Positions 33,588-45,800 of a stretch of 64,000 bases of DNA are shown here, piece by piece; within the stretch, counting starts at the first letter, position 1, and every line of letters begins with the position of its first letter. Under the pieces are notes generated by a model, which did not search any database, was not told the origin of the DNA, and saw only the letters and a program-made list of their open reading frames with translations. The stretch lies in contig CM043944.1 of assembly GCA_014529385.2 (NCBI GenBank), forward strand, positions 73,871,384 through 73,935,383. The letters are read 5' to 3'. This DNA comes from Adiantum capillus-veneris. Taxonomy: Eukaryota; Streptophyta; Polypodiopsida; Polypodiales; Pteridaceae. Position numbers and translations under genes: made by a program.

Positions 33588-34250
33588 CCGGGGTTAAATT
33601 TTCTCAACATTGAGTGAACTTTGACTTCAATCTCTCTCAACTCCTTTGTTTAAAACTCCTCCCTATCAATCTCTCACTCTTTCCTTTTCTCTTCTTCACC
33701 TCTTTGTCATCCTTGTCTTTGACCTCTTCAATTAATACTTCACGGTGTTTGGAATTTCTAGTTGGAGATATCTTAAGGATATTCAAGGTCTTTTCATCTT
33801 AAAGTGGCATTGGCTCTATAATTTTACTAAACTTGTACCTCAGCCTCCTCATGATAATCATGTCTTTATCCATGAGGGTAACTCTAAGGGAGTGAGCTAC
33901 ACATAGGTATGAAGGTTTACATATAGTGAACCAGTGCTTCAACCACCCCCACCCAAAAGGTTGCCTTCCAATTGCCTAGCCCTTGGTTTACTACAAGTAG
34001 AGTCTCAACAAAAACTATGCTACTACTATTGGTTGACAAAAAAATGATAAGTTGAGTCTCTCATGTCTTGTTAACAAAGAGGCTATGTGCATGCTTGTTA
34101 CAAGGGGGTACCCCATTCAGTGAAAGGACCTCCAACTAGCCTAGCATATTGGGAAGCCCTCTTACACAACCTTGGCATTTGAGGTTCGAAGTTCAAATGC
34201 TCAAGGTGAATTACATAGAATACATTCAAGGTTCAAGTTCGATGCACCAA
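33588..34250 (-). pseudogene. Fragment of a related Ty3 gag
   Basis: Minus-strand text such as RRLRYKFSKIIEPMPL and EVLIEEVKDKDDKEVKKRKG (about 33,850-33,680) resembles the gag-protease linker of the neighbouring element. It has stops and no clear ends. From about 33,900 to 34,250 I see no gene. Confidence 0.4.
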
Positions 34251-34422
34251 TGTTTTGCTTTGGCAAGACCAGAAATCAATCTTCAAGACCCACAATCAAA
34301 CAAAAACAAATTTAGTACAAAGTGAAATGCAGAAGCAAATCCAATGCTTTTTTCAAAGGAAAAAATGTGTCCTAAAATCAAAGGAGAAAAAATGTATTGT
34401 TTCAAAGCTTATAGCAGGTATG

Positions 34423-34430
<8 letters not shown>

Positions 34431-34466
<36 letters not shown>
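34431..34466. repeat. (TC)n microsatellite
   Basis: About 18 TC units just upstream of the LINE. The LINE 5' end probably lies nearby, but its exact position is not visible. Confidence 0.9.
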
Positions 34467-34468
<2 letters not shown>

Positions 34469-34696
34469 GTGCAACCGTTTTTTGACCTAGTAGACATCGG
34501 TTCACTCTTTTGATCATAACTTCTTCATCCGAACTCCGATTTGAGTGATCTATAGCTTCAATCGAAGAGCACAACGCCCTCTACGCATTGATGTAAAAAC
34601 AAAAAAAAATTAGAGTTATGCAAGGAATTTCTGTAGCAGCATTTCCGAAGTGAACAAGTTTAGAAAAGTTGACTCTCATCTTTTATTTTACATACA

Positions 34697-35648
34697 ATGT
34701 CTTCCGGCACTCGCAAGGGTTATTCTTCTTCAAAAAGGTCCACAACCATTGTGGAAAATGATCCAAAATCTCCTAAGTGTGGAGATAGCAACACAATTAT
34801 CCAACCAACGATATCGAAAACCATGATCATGACATACTTGGTATTGTTGTAAGAGACCGTAAACAAACGAGGCGAAGACTTACGGGTACTTGCAATGGAG
34901 AATGACACACTAAGGGTACTTGTGGTTGAGAATGAGAATCACAGGAGGACACTTGAGATGCAAACAACATGTTTGATGCGACTTGAAGAGGAAGTCAAAG
35001 AATGTAAGCGCTCTCATGTGAACTTGAATTCTTTGAAGGAGCGCATGAGCAAAGTAGAGCATGACCATGTATTGAAAGAGGAGAAATTTGACACCATGAG
35101 CCGGGATGCATGCGACATGAAAAATGTATGCACAAACAAATCTTGGATTGATGTATGTGGTAACAATGTGGTTCCTAATTCCTCATTCATGCAAGCTATG
35201 GTTCAAAAAAAGAATGTTGAGAATGTGGATGTGGAGGAGTTGAAATAAACGGAAGTGACGTTCAAAGAGCATTGTTATTTGTGGAATTCCCAAAGAGAAG
35301 TTAAAGATGCCTCCTTCCCTTACCATTGTTATTGAAGATTTCTTCAAAACCCACTTTGGCATGTCCGGAGTTATGGTCTATGGAGAACATAGAGTGGGTA
35401 AGCAAGGAGCTCCTCGCTTGGGAGAACGGCCAATTGTATGCACCATGTCGGATGAGACAAAACAAAAATTTATCCTTGATAATAGTTGGCTCTATTTAAG
35501 AGATACAAAATGTTTTGTATGTGAAGATCTCACTATTAAGCAACAAAATATGTGTCGCAAGGCATATGAGAAAAAGAAAAATAAAAACAAGGAGATTTCT
35601 CATGAAGAAAATGTGCCCAAGGAGGAGTCAAGTCCCTCAAGCAAATAG
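34697..35648 (+). pseudogene. LINE ORF1-like protein, degenerate
   Basis: The frame starts at ATG 34,697 (MSSGTRKGYSSSKRSTT), meets an in-frame TAA at 34,850-34,852, and continues to 35,248 with a clear coiled coil (VENENHRRTLEMQTTCLMRL, KEHVN-type heptads at 34,920-35,110). After a frame change, 35,307-35,648 encodes FFKTHFGMSGVMVYGEHRVG and a Lys/Glu-rich tail (KKKNKNKE). A coiled coil followed by an RNA-binding basic region is usual for LINE ORF1 proteins. The position directly before the endonuclease supports this. Confidence 0.65.
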
Positions 35649-36545
35649 AGATGCGTGACCTATGAGACCGAGTTACAATTGAAAATATGCTTCTGGAATT
35701 GTAATGGATACCCATGGATACCCATGGAATGCGGGGGTTGGCATTGATGAACTAACAAGCCAAACCGATGTTGTACTTCTTGTTGAAACTTGGGAGCATG
35801 ATACACAAAGGATTAACGGATTGGAGGATTACAATGTACATTCATTGATATGGTCAAAGAATCTCAAGCAACGAAGAGAGAAAGAAGGGATAGCATGTAT
35901 GGTTAAGAAAGGATTGAAAGATTTTGTATCAATTGTGAAAGATGACAAGTACAAACGTTATGTATGGCTGAAAATTATGACACCAAAAAGAGCACCCATT
36001 TTTGTGGCCGGTTGCTACATTCCTCATAATGATTTTCCCTTTCACGCTTGCATGGCTAGAGATCATGCTTTTTTTTATTTAGAAGAGAACATTGCTTATT
36101 TCAAATGCGAAAGTGATGTTATTGTATTTGCGGATATGAATGCTCGCACAAAAACATTGCAACATGATACTCAATAATTTGATATGACATACATATCAAG
36201 GGAGTTGGAGGAAGTTCACTTGTATGATCGTACTTCAGTGGTGGATGAGAAAGAGCCGGATCACTATCGAAGGTTACTTTTACACATGTGTAATAGCACG
36301 GGTATACTCATTGCCGATGGTGTATATTTGTGTAGTGGAACCAATGGTTTTATATGTAGGAAACATAATAGGGATAGTGTGATTGACTATATGCTACTCT
36401 CCAAAGCCATCATGTATCGCATTAAAGAGTTTTATGTTAGGCCAATGGATCCCGGAATCCGACCATCGGACCTTATGTATTGACCTTTCATGTAGAGAAG
36501 CAACTAAGCATGATAATCTCAGCCAAAGGGAAGAGAAATCATCAC
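35649..36545 (+). pseudogene. LINE ORF2, APE-type endonuclease domain
   Basis: The domain begins with ICFWNCNGYPW (about 35,687), the WNC.G motif of APE-like endonucleases. A short tandem duplication of GGATACCCAT (35,706-35,725) then shifts the frame. It continues GIDELTSQTDVVLLVETW (catalytic Glu, about 35,795), VIVFADMNAR (equivalent of GDFNAR, about 36,120-36,150) and a VIDYMLLSK...SDH end (about 36,380-36,470), with a TAA at 36,174-36,176. The enzyme would nick target DNA for target-primed reverse transcription. Confidence 0.88.
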
Positions 36546-37018
36546 TATGTATGGATTTCAAACGTACATTGAAATGATTGATCAAAAGTTATGGATGACA
36601 AAGCTTCGATATGACACACCATTGGAATTTAAATGGGAAGATTTCAAAAAAGTTATTTGTTCATGTGCCAAAGAATGCATGCTATCAACAAAGATAGATC
36701 ACGCAAAAGGTGGTTTGATAAAGAATGTCAAGATGCTCGAAAGTCCTTGATAAAGCTTGATGCAACTATGGACAAAGACAACTATCAAAGTCATTTGCAT
36801 ACATACAAGGCATTGATTCGAAACAGAGAAGAAGATGGGAAGTAAAGCAACAACTTTTTCAAGTTCAAGAAAATGGACATGCATGTGGAAGATTTTGGAG
36901 CAACTTGAGGAGCAAGCGGGTTAAGAATTTTGGTAACTTGAGTCTTGTGGATATTTACACACATTCTAGACAATTATATGAGCAAGAAAATGCTGAAAAA
37001 ATGACATTATATGATTCA
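36546..37018 (+). pseudogene. LINE ORF2, segment between endonuclease and RT
   Basis: Broken frames carry WFDKECQDARKSLIKLDATM (about 36,710) and QLYEQENAEKMTLYDS (about 36,970-37,015), typical of the linker before the RT in LINEs. The reading is interrupted at 37,018 and resumes at 46,394 or just after. Confidence 0.8.
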
Positions 37019-37097
37019 TGTTAGGAAATAAAACGTAGCTAAATAGATAATTGAGTAGATTACTTAATGGAGAGAGACAAATTTACATACACGAGAT

Positions 37098-37134
<37 letters not shown>

Positions 37135-37146
37135 CACGATATACGT

Positions 37147-39057
37147 TGGAGAGGGGGAAAGAGGAACACACCCAACACACAACACAATGCCTCACTATAG
37201 CCCAGGGTATACACAGCGCCCCAATCCACTAGAGTTCACCTTCAAAACTCAAAACTACCCACAAACAAACCATTGCTTCCACACAACCATACGCACATAT
37301 GCCTTGCAATGCACCAGCCAAACTCAATCACTCCGCTTCGCTCAATTCACAGCCTTCCACACTCACAGAACCTCTCTCTACCTCTCTTTGCACTACCAAC
37401 CACGGGGGGGCACACACGCCGACACACACCCGGAAACACACGCACACAAGCAGAGAAGAGAAGGGGGAAAGGGGAATGACGCCTTAAAACAGTAGGGAAT
37501 CGTCTACTAGCATAGGCAATAGCATGTACATCCAACACACTGCCAGCATGAACCTCGGCAACCCAAAACAAGAGCTCCAAAAGCCTTGGCCAAAAAACCC
37601 TCCTTGGTTCAAAGACTGGTCCCAAAAAAGACCCTTACAAGATAGGAGTCCAAAAAAGAAACAAATGTGGTGTGATACCATGTCGTGCACTCCCTTTGGA
37701 GTTCTTTTAGAAATTTTATGCATTGCCAACACTTGGCCTAGTGTATTTTTGGAAACCTTGCATGCTACACCATGGCCACTTGGCCCTTTGATTTTGTCCG
37801 GCCGCCCGGACTCCCTTCTCCTAGCACTTCATTTGCTTGTCGGCATCTCTTGGCAGTGGGACAGGCCCTTTGAAACTTCTCTCTCTTCCATGCTCCATTA
37901 GCTCAGCTGTGGGACCCCTCCCCTCCAAGGCAATATCGACGTCCCTATTGGGGGGGGGGGGGCTTCCCCTCAAACAGATTACGGGCGCGGGCACCACGCA
38001 TTACCGTTCGCCACGTCATCATCTGGTTCACCGCCGCGGACGCCATGCGCCGCCCAGCCCCGCCCAAAACTGCCGGCACTCCGCCCAGCGCAGCGCCATT
38101 GGCGCCGCCTGCGCCTTGTGCCATATCCAACAAGCTCCAAGAGCTTTCTCATCTCGTATAACCCCAAGGATGTCACGTTTTTGCCTTTATAGTCCGGCCC
38201 CACACACACCGTGCCCGCATGTGGGTTAATTCCCCTGCCTTGGCCTCTTTCCCGTTCTGTGCTCCCACCTTCTGTTGCCGAGCCGCAACCACCACCTAAA
38301 ATTCCACTTTCTCGGCTCCGACCACACCATCCGTCTCTGCATTTCGACTCCTCGACATCCTCGAACCAGGGCTCTCAAAAATGGAAAAAAACATCTGCAA
38401 TCCAAGCCGGCCAAAAGCTCCCAGTTTTCCGATGGCTATATCTTCTCGCTCCGGACTCCGTTTGGCGTGCAGTCACTTGTTTCTAGTTCCATATGGTGTA
38501 CACTCTGCTCTAGAACCTTGTCGAGGCTCAGAAGATTCCAGATGGCACGTACTCCAATGCATCCAAGTGGGCTCAGACTCGGCCCCCGGAAAAACTTCCA
38601 CTGACCATATCTTGCAAACCGTGGCTCCGATCCTTAATCCGAAAAGACGGGTAGGCTTCATGAATTGAGCTCTACACATCTATACCTCAAGCTCCACTTG
38701 GACCACCTGTCTCCAGCTGCCCTGTCCGGCAAGAATCTGCAAACCATAAAGAACTTCAACCTTCCATAATTTGGGCTCCGTAGCTCGATTTGATGAGCCG
38801 TATGGACTAGTTCCTTCAACACTTCAAGCTCTTCATTTCTGGACCTCAAAACTGCACTTTGCATCTCTTTCACCTGCTACCCCAATTAGCCCATGATGGA
38901 GCTTTCCTTGGCCTATAAGCCGCATCATGCATACACTTCCGCTGCTACCTGCTATCCCATGAACTTCCTAGCTGCTCCAGTCCTTTGCCATGCTTCTGCT
39001 TGCCTATACACACCTATCCATGCCACCTTCTAGAGTCGACACACTTTGGATGCACCA
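37147..39057 (-). repeat. 3' LTR of gag-only Ty3 element
   Basis: 1,911 bp, collinear with 41,259-41,823 plus 44,450-45,800. It contains a poly-G run (about 37,950-37,962) whose length differs between the two LTRs. Differences between the LTRs are few, so the insertion is fairly recent. Confidence 0.9.
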
Positions 39058-39074
39058 TCATTGCCCACCCCCCT

Positions 39075-39094
39075 GTTGAGCATTTATGCTCAAC
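39075..39094 (-). other. Perfect 9-bp hairpin beside polypurine tract
   Basis: GTTGAGCAT-TT-ATGCTCAAC lies immediately inside the 3' LTR. The Tat-like element has GTTGAACAT-TC-ATGTTCAAC at the same place (59,874-59,893), with one base pair changed on both sides so that pairing is kept. Confidence 0.75.
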
Positions 39095-39319
39095 CACATA
39101 AAAGCTTTATTTCACTATAAACCGCAAAAACCTGGCACACACTATAAGAAAACTCAAACCATACATACAATGTTTTGTTGGATGCTATCACCTAAACCTT
39201 CAAGTGGATTGCCCCACCCCCTGCATAACATAGCTTCCACCTGGATCAAACACCTAGCTCTGTTCACTTTCATCCATTTGCAACAACCTTCAATAGTGCC
39301 CTACCCAAGCACGTAGCCA

Positions 39320-41151
39320 TCATTGTACACAAAAGGCCCATAGCACTTTAGCACCTCTTCTAACATCATCTTGCTTCATCAGCCTATATGGCTCTGCAAA
39401 CACATCATCTGTATGAACCAACACTTCTGACCCTCCCTCCCAGCCATGTAAAGTAGAGCTCCTCTCAAAGGAACCCCGTATATGACGGATAACATACTGC
39501 ACAGTTGCACTTACAAGCATACCTTTCAACCATGGATTGCATACCTCTTTTGAAATCTTGGACACATCTTGTGAATCTCCTTCATAGGACATAGAACACA
39601 TCTCTTGCACTGGCTTCATGCTCTCTTGCACCTCCTCTACGAACTTACTGACACTGTCATTAAGCCCTTCATCATCGGTTGGCCCTTCAAGGTCGCTTAG
39701 CACTTCCTTTTGTCTAGCTTCAGTCTCCTGCTCTTCAATCACCTCTTCTACCGTCGCATCGTGCTCCTCTAGGGAAGAGAGAAACTCGTTCTCTACCGCA
39801 TCCCTCTCCAGTTCCTTCATAGAGACGGCTGTTTTATCTCTCTTGGAAAAATGGTGCATTTGCTGCGCCACCATGGCACATTCCACCGCTACTTTCATCA
39901 TCACAGCCATAAGCATGGCACCACACACTACCTTCACCTGCATTCCATCATCTGTAGGTCTAGACCGCACCTTTGGCTTTCATCAACTATCTCGGCTTGC
40001 TCTGTTCCCCGCTCTTCTTGTACATGGGCTACTACCATATCATCAAACATACAAGTGGGCAGCTTTACCTTTACCAATTTGGGTTCATCAGATTCCGTCT
40101 CCTCGTCATAGTATGTGGACTCATCCGCTCTATCCTCCTCGCTTGTCTCCCAGCTAATCGAGCTTGTATCATCATCGGCATCGGCATCATATACCGACTC
40201 CGTATCAGCATCTGCATCCACTTGCTGCTCCACAAAATCTTGACCATCACCACAGCTTTGCTCACTTTCTTCATCAGATTTTGAACCCTCGGTATCTGCG
40301 TCTCGATTGCATTCTGCTACCATTTCATGCAAACTTTCAACAAGACCATGCTTTACCTCTTCAATCCGTACTGGAACGTCCACATCTGCTACCGCTTTTG
40401 CATCTTGGTTCACCTTTACATGGAGCTTCTCCTCGTTGACCAGCTCTTCCACCCTTGGCACATGCACATCACAAACTGGAAACCTCCAAGGAACATAACC
40501 AATAGTAGGTCTTACCTCCACAGGCCTTGCATTTTGCACAATTGGAATCACCTTTGGTTGGACCCAAGAGCACTTTGCTACCTCCGCAACAGGCATGTAA
40601 ACTGCTGGCTCTAACATTCCCAACTCCAGCTTTCGCTTCACCTTTCTGCTCTTTATCTTTGCCAAATAGACCATGTCTTCATAGGTGTCGGCACCATCTT
40701 CGACCTTTTCTCTAATCCTCGGATGCAAGCACTCTAACAACTTTGATAGCTTCAAAGATTGATTGCATTTGACCCTAGTAGCAATCTCTAACTGCTTTCA
40801 ACAAGCTTTAAACTTCTCAATGAAAAGAGAGAAATCTTTACTTACATCCTGGCGTACCGCCTTCAGCCTTGCACCAGCCTTTTCCGCCGTAACCACCTCT
40901 CGAAACCGCTCCAGAAATTGACTCTGAAACTTTCGCCATGATTCTCGATCACTTCTCTCTAAGCAATCGAACCACACCTTGGCTCGTCCTCGCATCAACA
41001 ACGGCACCATCTGTAATCTTTGCACATTCGTCAACATATGCATCGACAGCAACCATAATTCAAAATCTGCTAACCAATCCTCGGGATCTTCGACGCCCGT
41101 AAATATGGGGCCAAAACCTGGCTCCACCATCTCTGTCAGCTTCAACCTCAA
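39320..41151 (-). pseudogene. gag of gag-only Ty3 element
   Basis: The reading starts near 41,151 (MRLKLTEMVEPGFGPIFTGV). Residues 20-115 are a Retrotrans_gag capsid domain (EDPEDWLADFELWLLSMHML, WFDCLERSDRESWRKFQSQF). An in-frame TGA at 40,800-40,798 is followed by LLECLHPRIREKVEDGADTY and a long acidic Asp/Glu-rich stretch (40,300-40,060). A frame change at about 39,950 leads to a further acidic tail ending at 39,320. There is no zinc knuckle and no protease. Gag packages the RNA; pol must come from another element. Confidence 0.82.
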
Positions 41152-41258
41152 CCATCAAACATCTCGACCCTTCGCCAACCGCTTTGTTGGCAAAAAAAAC
41201 ACCACTTTCAACCGCAAATTGGAGCATCAGACAGCTCCTCAGTGGGGGCACCAGAAGA

Positions 41259-44118
41259 TGCAGAGGGGGAAAGGGGAACACACCCAGCACACAACACAAT
41301 GCCTCACTATAGCCCAGGGTATACACAGCGCCCCAATCCATTAGAGTTCACCTTTACAACTCAAAACTACCCGCAAACAAACCATTGCTTCCACACAACC
41401 ATACGCACATACGCCTTGCAATGCACCAGCCAAACTCAATCACTCCGCTTCACTCAATTCACAGCCTTCCACACTCACAGAACCTCTCTCTACCTCTCTT
41501 TGCACTACCAACCACGGGGGGGCACACACGCCGACACACACCCGGAAACACACGCACACAAGCAGAGAAGAGAAGGGGGAAAGGGGAATGACGCCTTAAA
41601 ACAGTAGGGAATCGTCTACTAGCATAGGCAATAGCATGTACATCCAACACACCGCCGGCATGAACCTCGGCAACCCAAAACAAGAGCTCCAAAAGCCTTG
41701 GCCAAAAAACCCTCCTTGGTTCAAAGACATTGGTCCCAAAAAAGACCCTTACAAATGAACATAAGCACCCTTTTATAGGGGTGTGCATAGGAGTCCAAAA
41801 AAGAAAAAAATGTGGTGTGATACTGATAGCCGTTTTTCGGCTCTCCACAATTGCCATAGTAAGCTACCTCACCCTACCAAATTCACCCAAACACTATGGC
41901 TATCCCTACCATTTCACTGTACATAGGCGTGTGTGAGTTACGGGACTTTTTCCATATCTCCTTAAAAACCCTCAGCTAGCTAGCCACTGGGCTAATTGAG
42001 CCAAAAAAAAAAAAAAGTATATTATGGCCTCTTTGTGTGTAAATATTTCATTGTATATATGGCTTAAATATAGGGATTTTTTATAATTATTTTGGTATTT
42101 TATTTAAATATTTCTACTTAGGTGTGTGTTTTATTAAACCTATGTACACCTTCTTTCATCCTCTTACACCATAATTATATTTTTTGCCAATATGTACATA
42201 CTCTAGTCTCATATTTTTCTTTTATATAAATCACTCCCACATTTTCACCTTCACTCTCGTGAAAACAAAAAAATGATTTCTACTCATTGGTTATGTTTAT
42301 TATATTATTTACTTGCATACCTTTTCCTCTTTCACCCAAAATAATTCAAAGAGGGACCATATCATATAATTCCAATATCTTTCCATATCCATAACTCCTC
42401 CATATTTTTATTATTGTTTTTACTCATTATTCTAACACCATGTGCTCATTGAGCTAAAGTCCATGAATAATCCATACACTACTCCCACCATGTATATATT
42501 TCTTTATTCACCAATAATCCTCCTCCATGCATGGGTCAAGGGCAACTTGGATGCTTTGTATTATAATATGACAAAGGAGGGGCTCACTCTTGGATGCATT
42601 GTACAAATTCAACAAAGGAGGGGGCCACTAAAAGACTTTTGCAGGCATAAAAATAGGCTTTTTGGTGAGAATTTTGACACCTATCTCCACTCTGAATTTG
42701 GAGTGGTGGTCAAAAGAGAAAATGTAGCCCACGCTCTGAATAATCACCTCAAATTTTTTCATGATTTTTGGAGCTACCAGCGGTGAGCTATGATTTTTTG
42801 AGTGGACCCCAGTCTGCCCACTTTTCTCACAAGTAGCCCTTAGTCTTCTCTCACCCTTCCACACACCTACTCACTCTTACATATCCCTCCCTCTCCTTCC
42901 CTCACTCAAACCTGCAATTTCCATGGCTTCTCCCACCCTCTTCACCATTACCCTTCTCTCTCATCCCTATAGTTCTTTTATGAACCTCTACATACATACA
43001 CCCTCTCCATGTCTCTCTCTATTGCTTCTATGTTACAATTTCTTTTACCTCTCCTAAAAATATCTAAAATTTAGCATCTTAACCATGATAACTTCTGCAA
43101 ATTGAGGATTTTTCATCAACAAATCCTCTTTTCATCGTGGTGGTCAACCGTGGCGGCGGCGTAAAGAAGCGAAGAAGAAGAAGAAGACCAGCGGTCATTT
43201 TTTCCACAATCTACACAAGGGTGAGTTCAAGCTTCTTCAAAGCTTCACCATCTCAATGATTCTCTTTTAATTCACCCCTCTTCCTTCATCAAATCAACTC
43301 ATCCTACCCATTGTAAATGTATCACTAACAATTATAGTGATTATTACCACTAACAACTAACTTCTCTTGTAAAAATGCACCCACACTATCAACATATGGA
43401 GTAGGCAACCGCAAAAGTAAAACAAATTCACTCACTCCCATGGAAGTTTCTCTCCTTTCACCACATCAATAATTCTCTTACTTGAGCCCACATCCATGTG
43501 ACCAAGAGAAAAGAGAGACCCCATTCTCATTTGAAATTCATAAAAATTCATAATCCTTGATCTTTCGTAATAAAATTGATTAGGTTTAATCCTAATCAAG
43601 GCTTCTAAAACCTATAAATAGAACCCATTCCTCCTTGTAAAAGACATGACTATACCATTGCACACTAGATTGAGCGTACCACACGCCAGTTCTATCTTGG
43701 TTGTAAAGAGAGAGTAAGATTTCTATACACCATCACCTTAGTGCATAGAAAAGCTTGAGCTAGTTTGAGTGAGTGTGAGTAGAAGATATTCTTCCTACCA
43801 TTGTTGTATCTACCCCAACATCAATGAATTGGTAGTTTTGGGTGCAATTCATGTCCAAATGCTGACGCTTCTCCTCCAATTTGGCTTGGCAAACTCATTC
43901 AGCTTCATAAGGTAACTTGTTTCATTGAAGGTTGTTGTTTTGTTGCTTGTGATTCATTGGCTATTGTTTGGCTACCATTGTAAGAGGGTGGATGGTGAGA
44001 GGGCTCCTATAACCCTAAGACAATGTGCTAGTGATGCTATAACCAAATCTTGTCCCTTGATTTCGCAAGCTCTAAGTTCCTTTTTGTGCAAAATATAAAG
44101 TTGAAGCTAAGTTGTACA

Positions 44119-44186
<68 letters not shown>

Positions 44187-45800
44187 TTTTAGTGTGTGAG
44201 AGTGTTCCATTGGTGTTAGGGTTAGTGTAAATTCCTTGCTTGTTTGTGGGTTGCTCTAACGATTCTCCTCTTTTGCGTCCTAGTTCGCTCTTAAACTAAG
44301 TGGTGCCCCTTGTGTAGTTGGGATTTGGCTATGGGTTTGTTGTTTTGGTTTGTGTTGTGTTGTGCCCCAGCCCCATTGAGCAGCACGGGAGCCTTGAAGG
44401 GTGTCTAGAGGTTTCTCTTCTTGTTGCCCGCCCCGGACCGCCTCAATACCATGTCGTGCACTCCCTTTGGAGTTCTTTTAGAAATTTTATGCATTGCCAA
44501 CACTTGGACTAGTGTATTTTTGGAAACCTTGCATGCTACACCATGGCCACTTGGCCCTTTGCTTTTGGCCGGCCGCCCGGACTCCCTTCTCCTGGCACTT
44601 CATTTGCTTGTCGGCATCTCTTGGCTGTGGGACAGGCCCTTTGGAACTTCTCTCTCTTCCATGCTCCATTAGCTCATTCGCTATTGGGGGGGGGGGGGGG
44701 GGGGGATTCCCCTCAAAAAGCTTACGGGCGCGGGCACCACGCATTACCGTTCGCCACGTCATCATCTGGTTCACCGCCGCGGACGCCATGCGCCGCCTGG
44801 CCCCGCCCAAAACTGGCGGCATTCCGCCCAGCGCAGCACCACTGGCGCCGCCTGCGCCTAGAGCCATAACTAAGAAGCTCCAAGAGCTTTCTCATCTCGT
44901 ATAACCCCAAGGATGTCACGTTTTTGCCTTTATAGTCCGGCCCCACACACACCGTGCCCGTATGTGGGTTAATTCCCCTACCTTGGCCTCTTTCCTGTTC
45001 TGTGCTCCCACCTTCTGTTGCCGAGCCGCAACCACCACCTGAAATGCCACTTTCTCGGCTCCAACCACACCATCCATCTCTGCATTTCGACTCCTCGGCA
45101 TCCTCGAACCAGGGCTCTCAAAAATGGAAAAAAACATCTGCAATCCAAGCCGTCCAAAAGCTCCCAGTTTTCCAACGGCTATATCTTTTCGCTCCGAACT
45201 CCGTTTGGCGTGCAGTCACTTCTTGCTAGTTCCATATGGTGTTCGCTCTACTCTAGAACCTCGTCGAGGCTCATAAGATTCCAGATGGCACGTACTCCAA
45301 TGCAGCCAAGTGGGCTCAGACCCGACCCCCGGAAAAACTTCCACTGACCATATCTTGCAAACCGTGGCTCCGATCCATAATCCGAAAAGACGGGTAGGCT
45401 TCATGAATTGAGCTCTACACATATATACCTCAAGCTCCACTTGGACCACCTGTCTCTAGCTGCCTTGTCCGACAAGAATCTGCAAACCATAAAGAACTTC
45501 AACCTTCCATAACTTGGGCTCCATAGCTCGGTGTGATGAGCCGTATGGACCAGTTCCTTCAGCACTTCAAGCTCTTCATTTCTAGACCTCAAAACTGCTC
45601 TTTGCATCTCTTTAACCTGCTACCCCAATTAGCCCATGATGGAGCTTTCCTTGGCCTATAAGCCGCATCATGCATACACTTCCGCTGCTACCTACTATCC
45701 CATGAACTTCCTAGCTGCTCGAGTCCTCTACCATGCTTCTGCTTGCCTGTACACACCTATCCATGCCACCTTCTAGAGTCGACACACTGTCACTGCACCA
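41259..45800 (-). repeat. 5' LTR of gag-only Ty3 element, split by solo LTR
   Basis: Parts 41,259-41,823 and 44,450-45,800 align with the 3' LTR. The join is at ...GTGTGATAC / CATGTCGTG, where the intact LTR at 37,670-37,685 reads straight through. Confidence 0.9.
41824..44445 (+). mobile_element. Long solo LTR, 2,622 bp (TSD ATAC)
   Basis: Starts TGATAGCCG and ends CCGCCTCA, flanked by ATAC on both sides (41,820-41,823 and 44,446-44,449). The intact host sequence is present in the sister LTR. A TATA box (CTATAAATA, 43,612-43,620) lies about 830 bp before the end, giving a U3-R-U5-like layout on the plus strand. A (TC)n tract lies at 44,126-44,182. There is no coding region, so I read it as a solo LTR left by recombination; a small non-autonomous element is the alternative. 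Confidence 0.8.

Larger units (their letters stand above)
37147..45800 (-). mobile_element. Non-autonomous Ty3-type element with gag only (TSD ACGT)
   Basis: Two LTRs, TGGAGAGGGGG...TGCACCA (37,147-39,057) and 41,259-45,800, surround a 2.2-kb inside that encodes only gag on the minus strand. Flanks show ACGT on both sides (37,143-37,146 and 45,801-45,804). The polypurine tract is GGGGGGTGGG on the minus strand (about 39,073-39,064). The right LTR is split by a solo LTR. The LTR start and the polypurine/hairpin region resemble the Tat-like element at 48,969-63,220, which could have supplied enzymes in trans. Confidence 0.88.

Noticed and set aside
37347-38679. Many overlapping ORFs on both strands, repeated at 41,459-45,607
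   Set aside because: They lie in LTRs, occur in all frames and differ between the two LTR copies by frame shifts.
39618-40715. Several plus-strand ORFs of 60-180 residues
   Set aside because: Antisense shadows of the acidic gag tail on the minus strand; their Leu/Ser/His-rich composition follows from the opposite strand's Asp/Glu codons.
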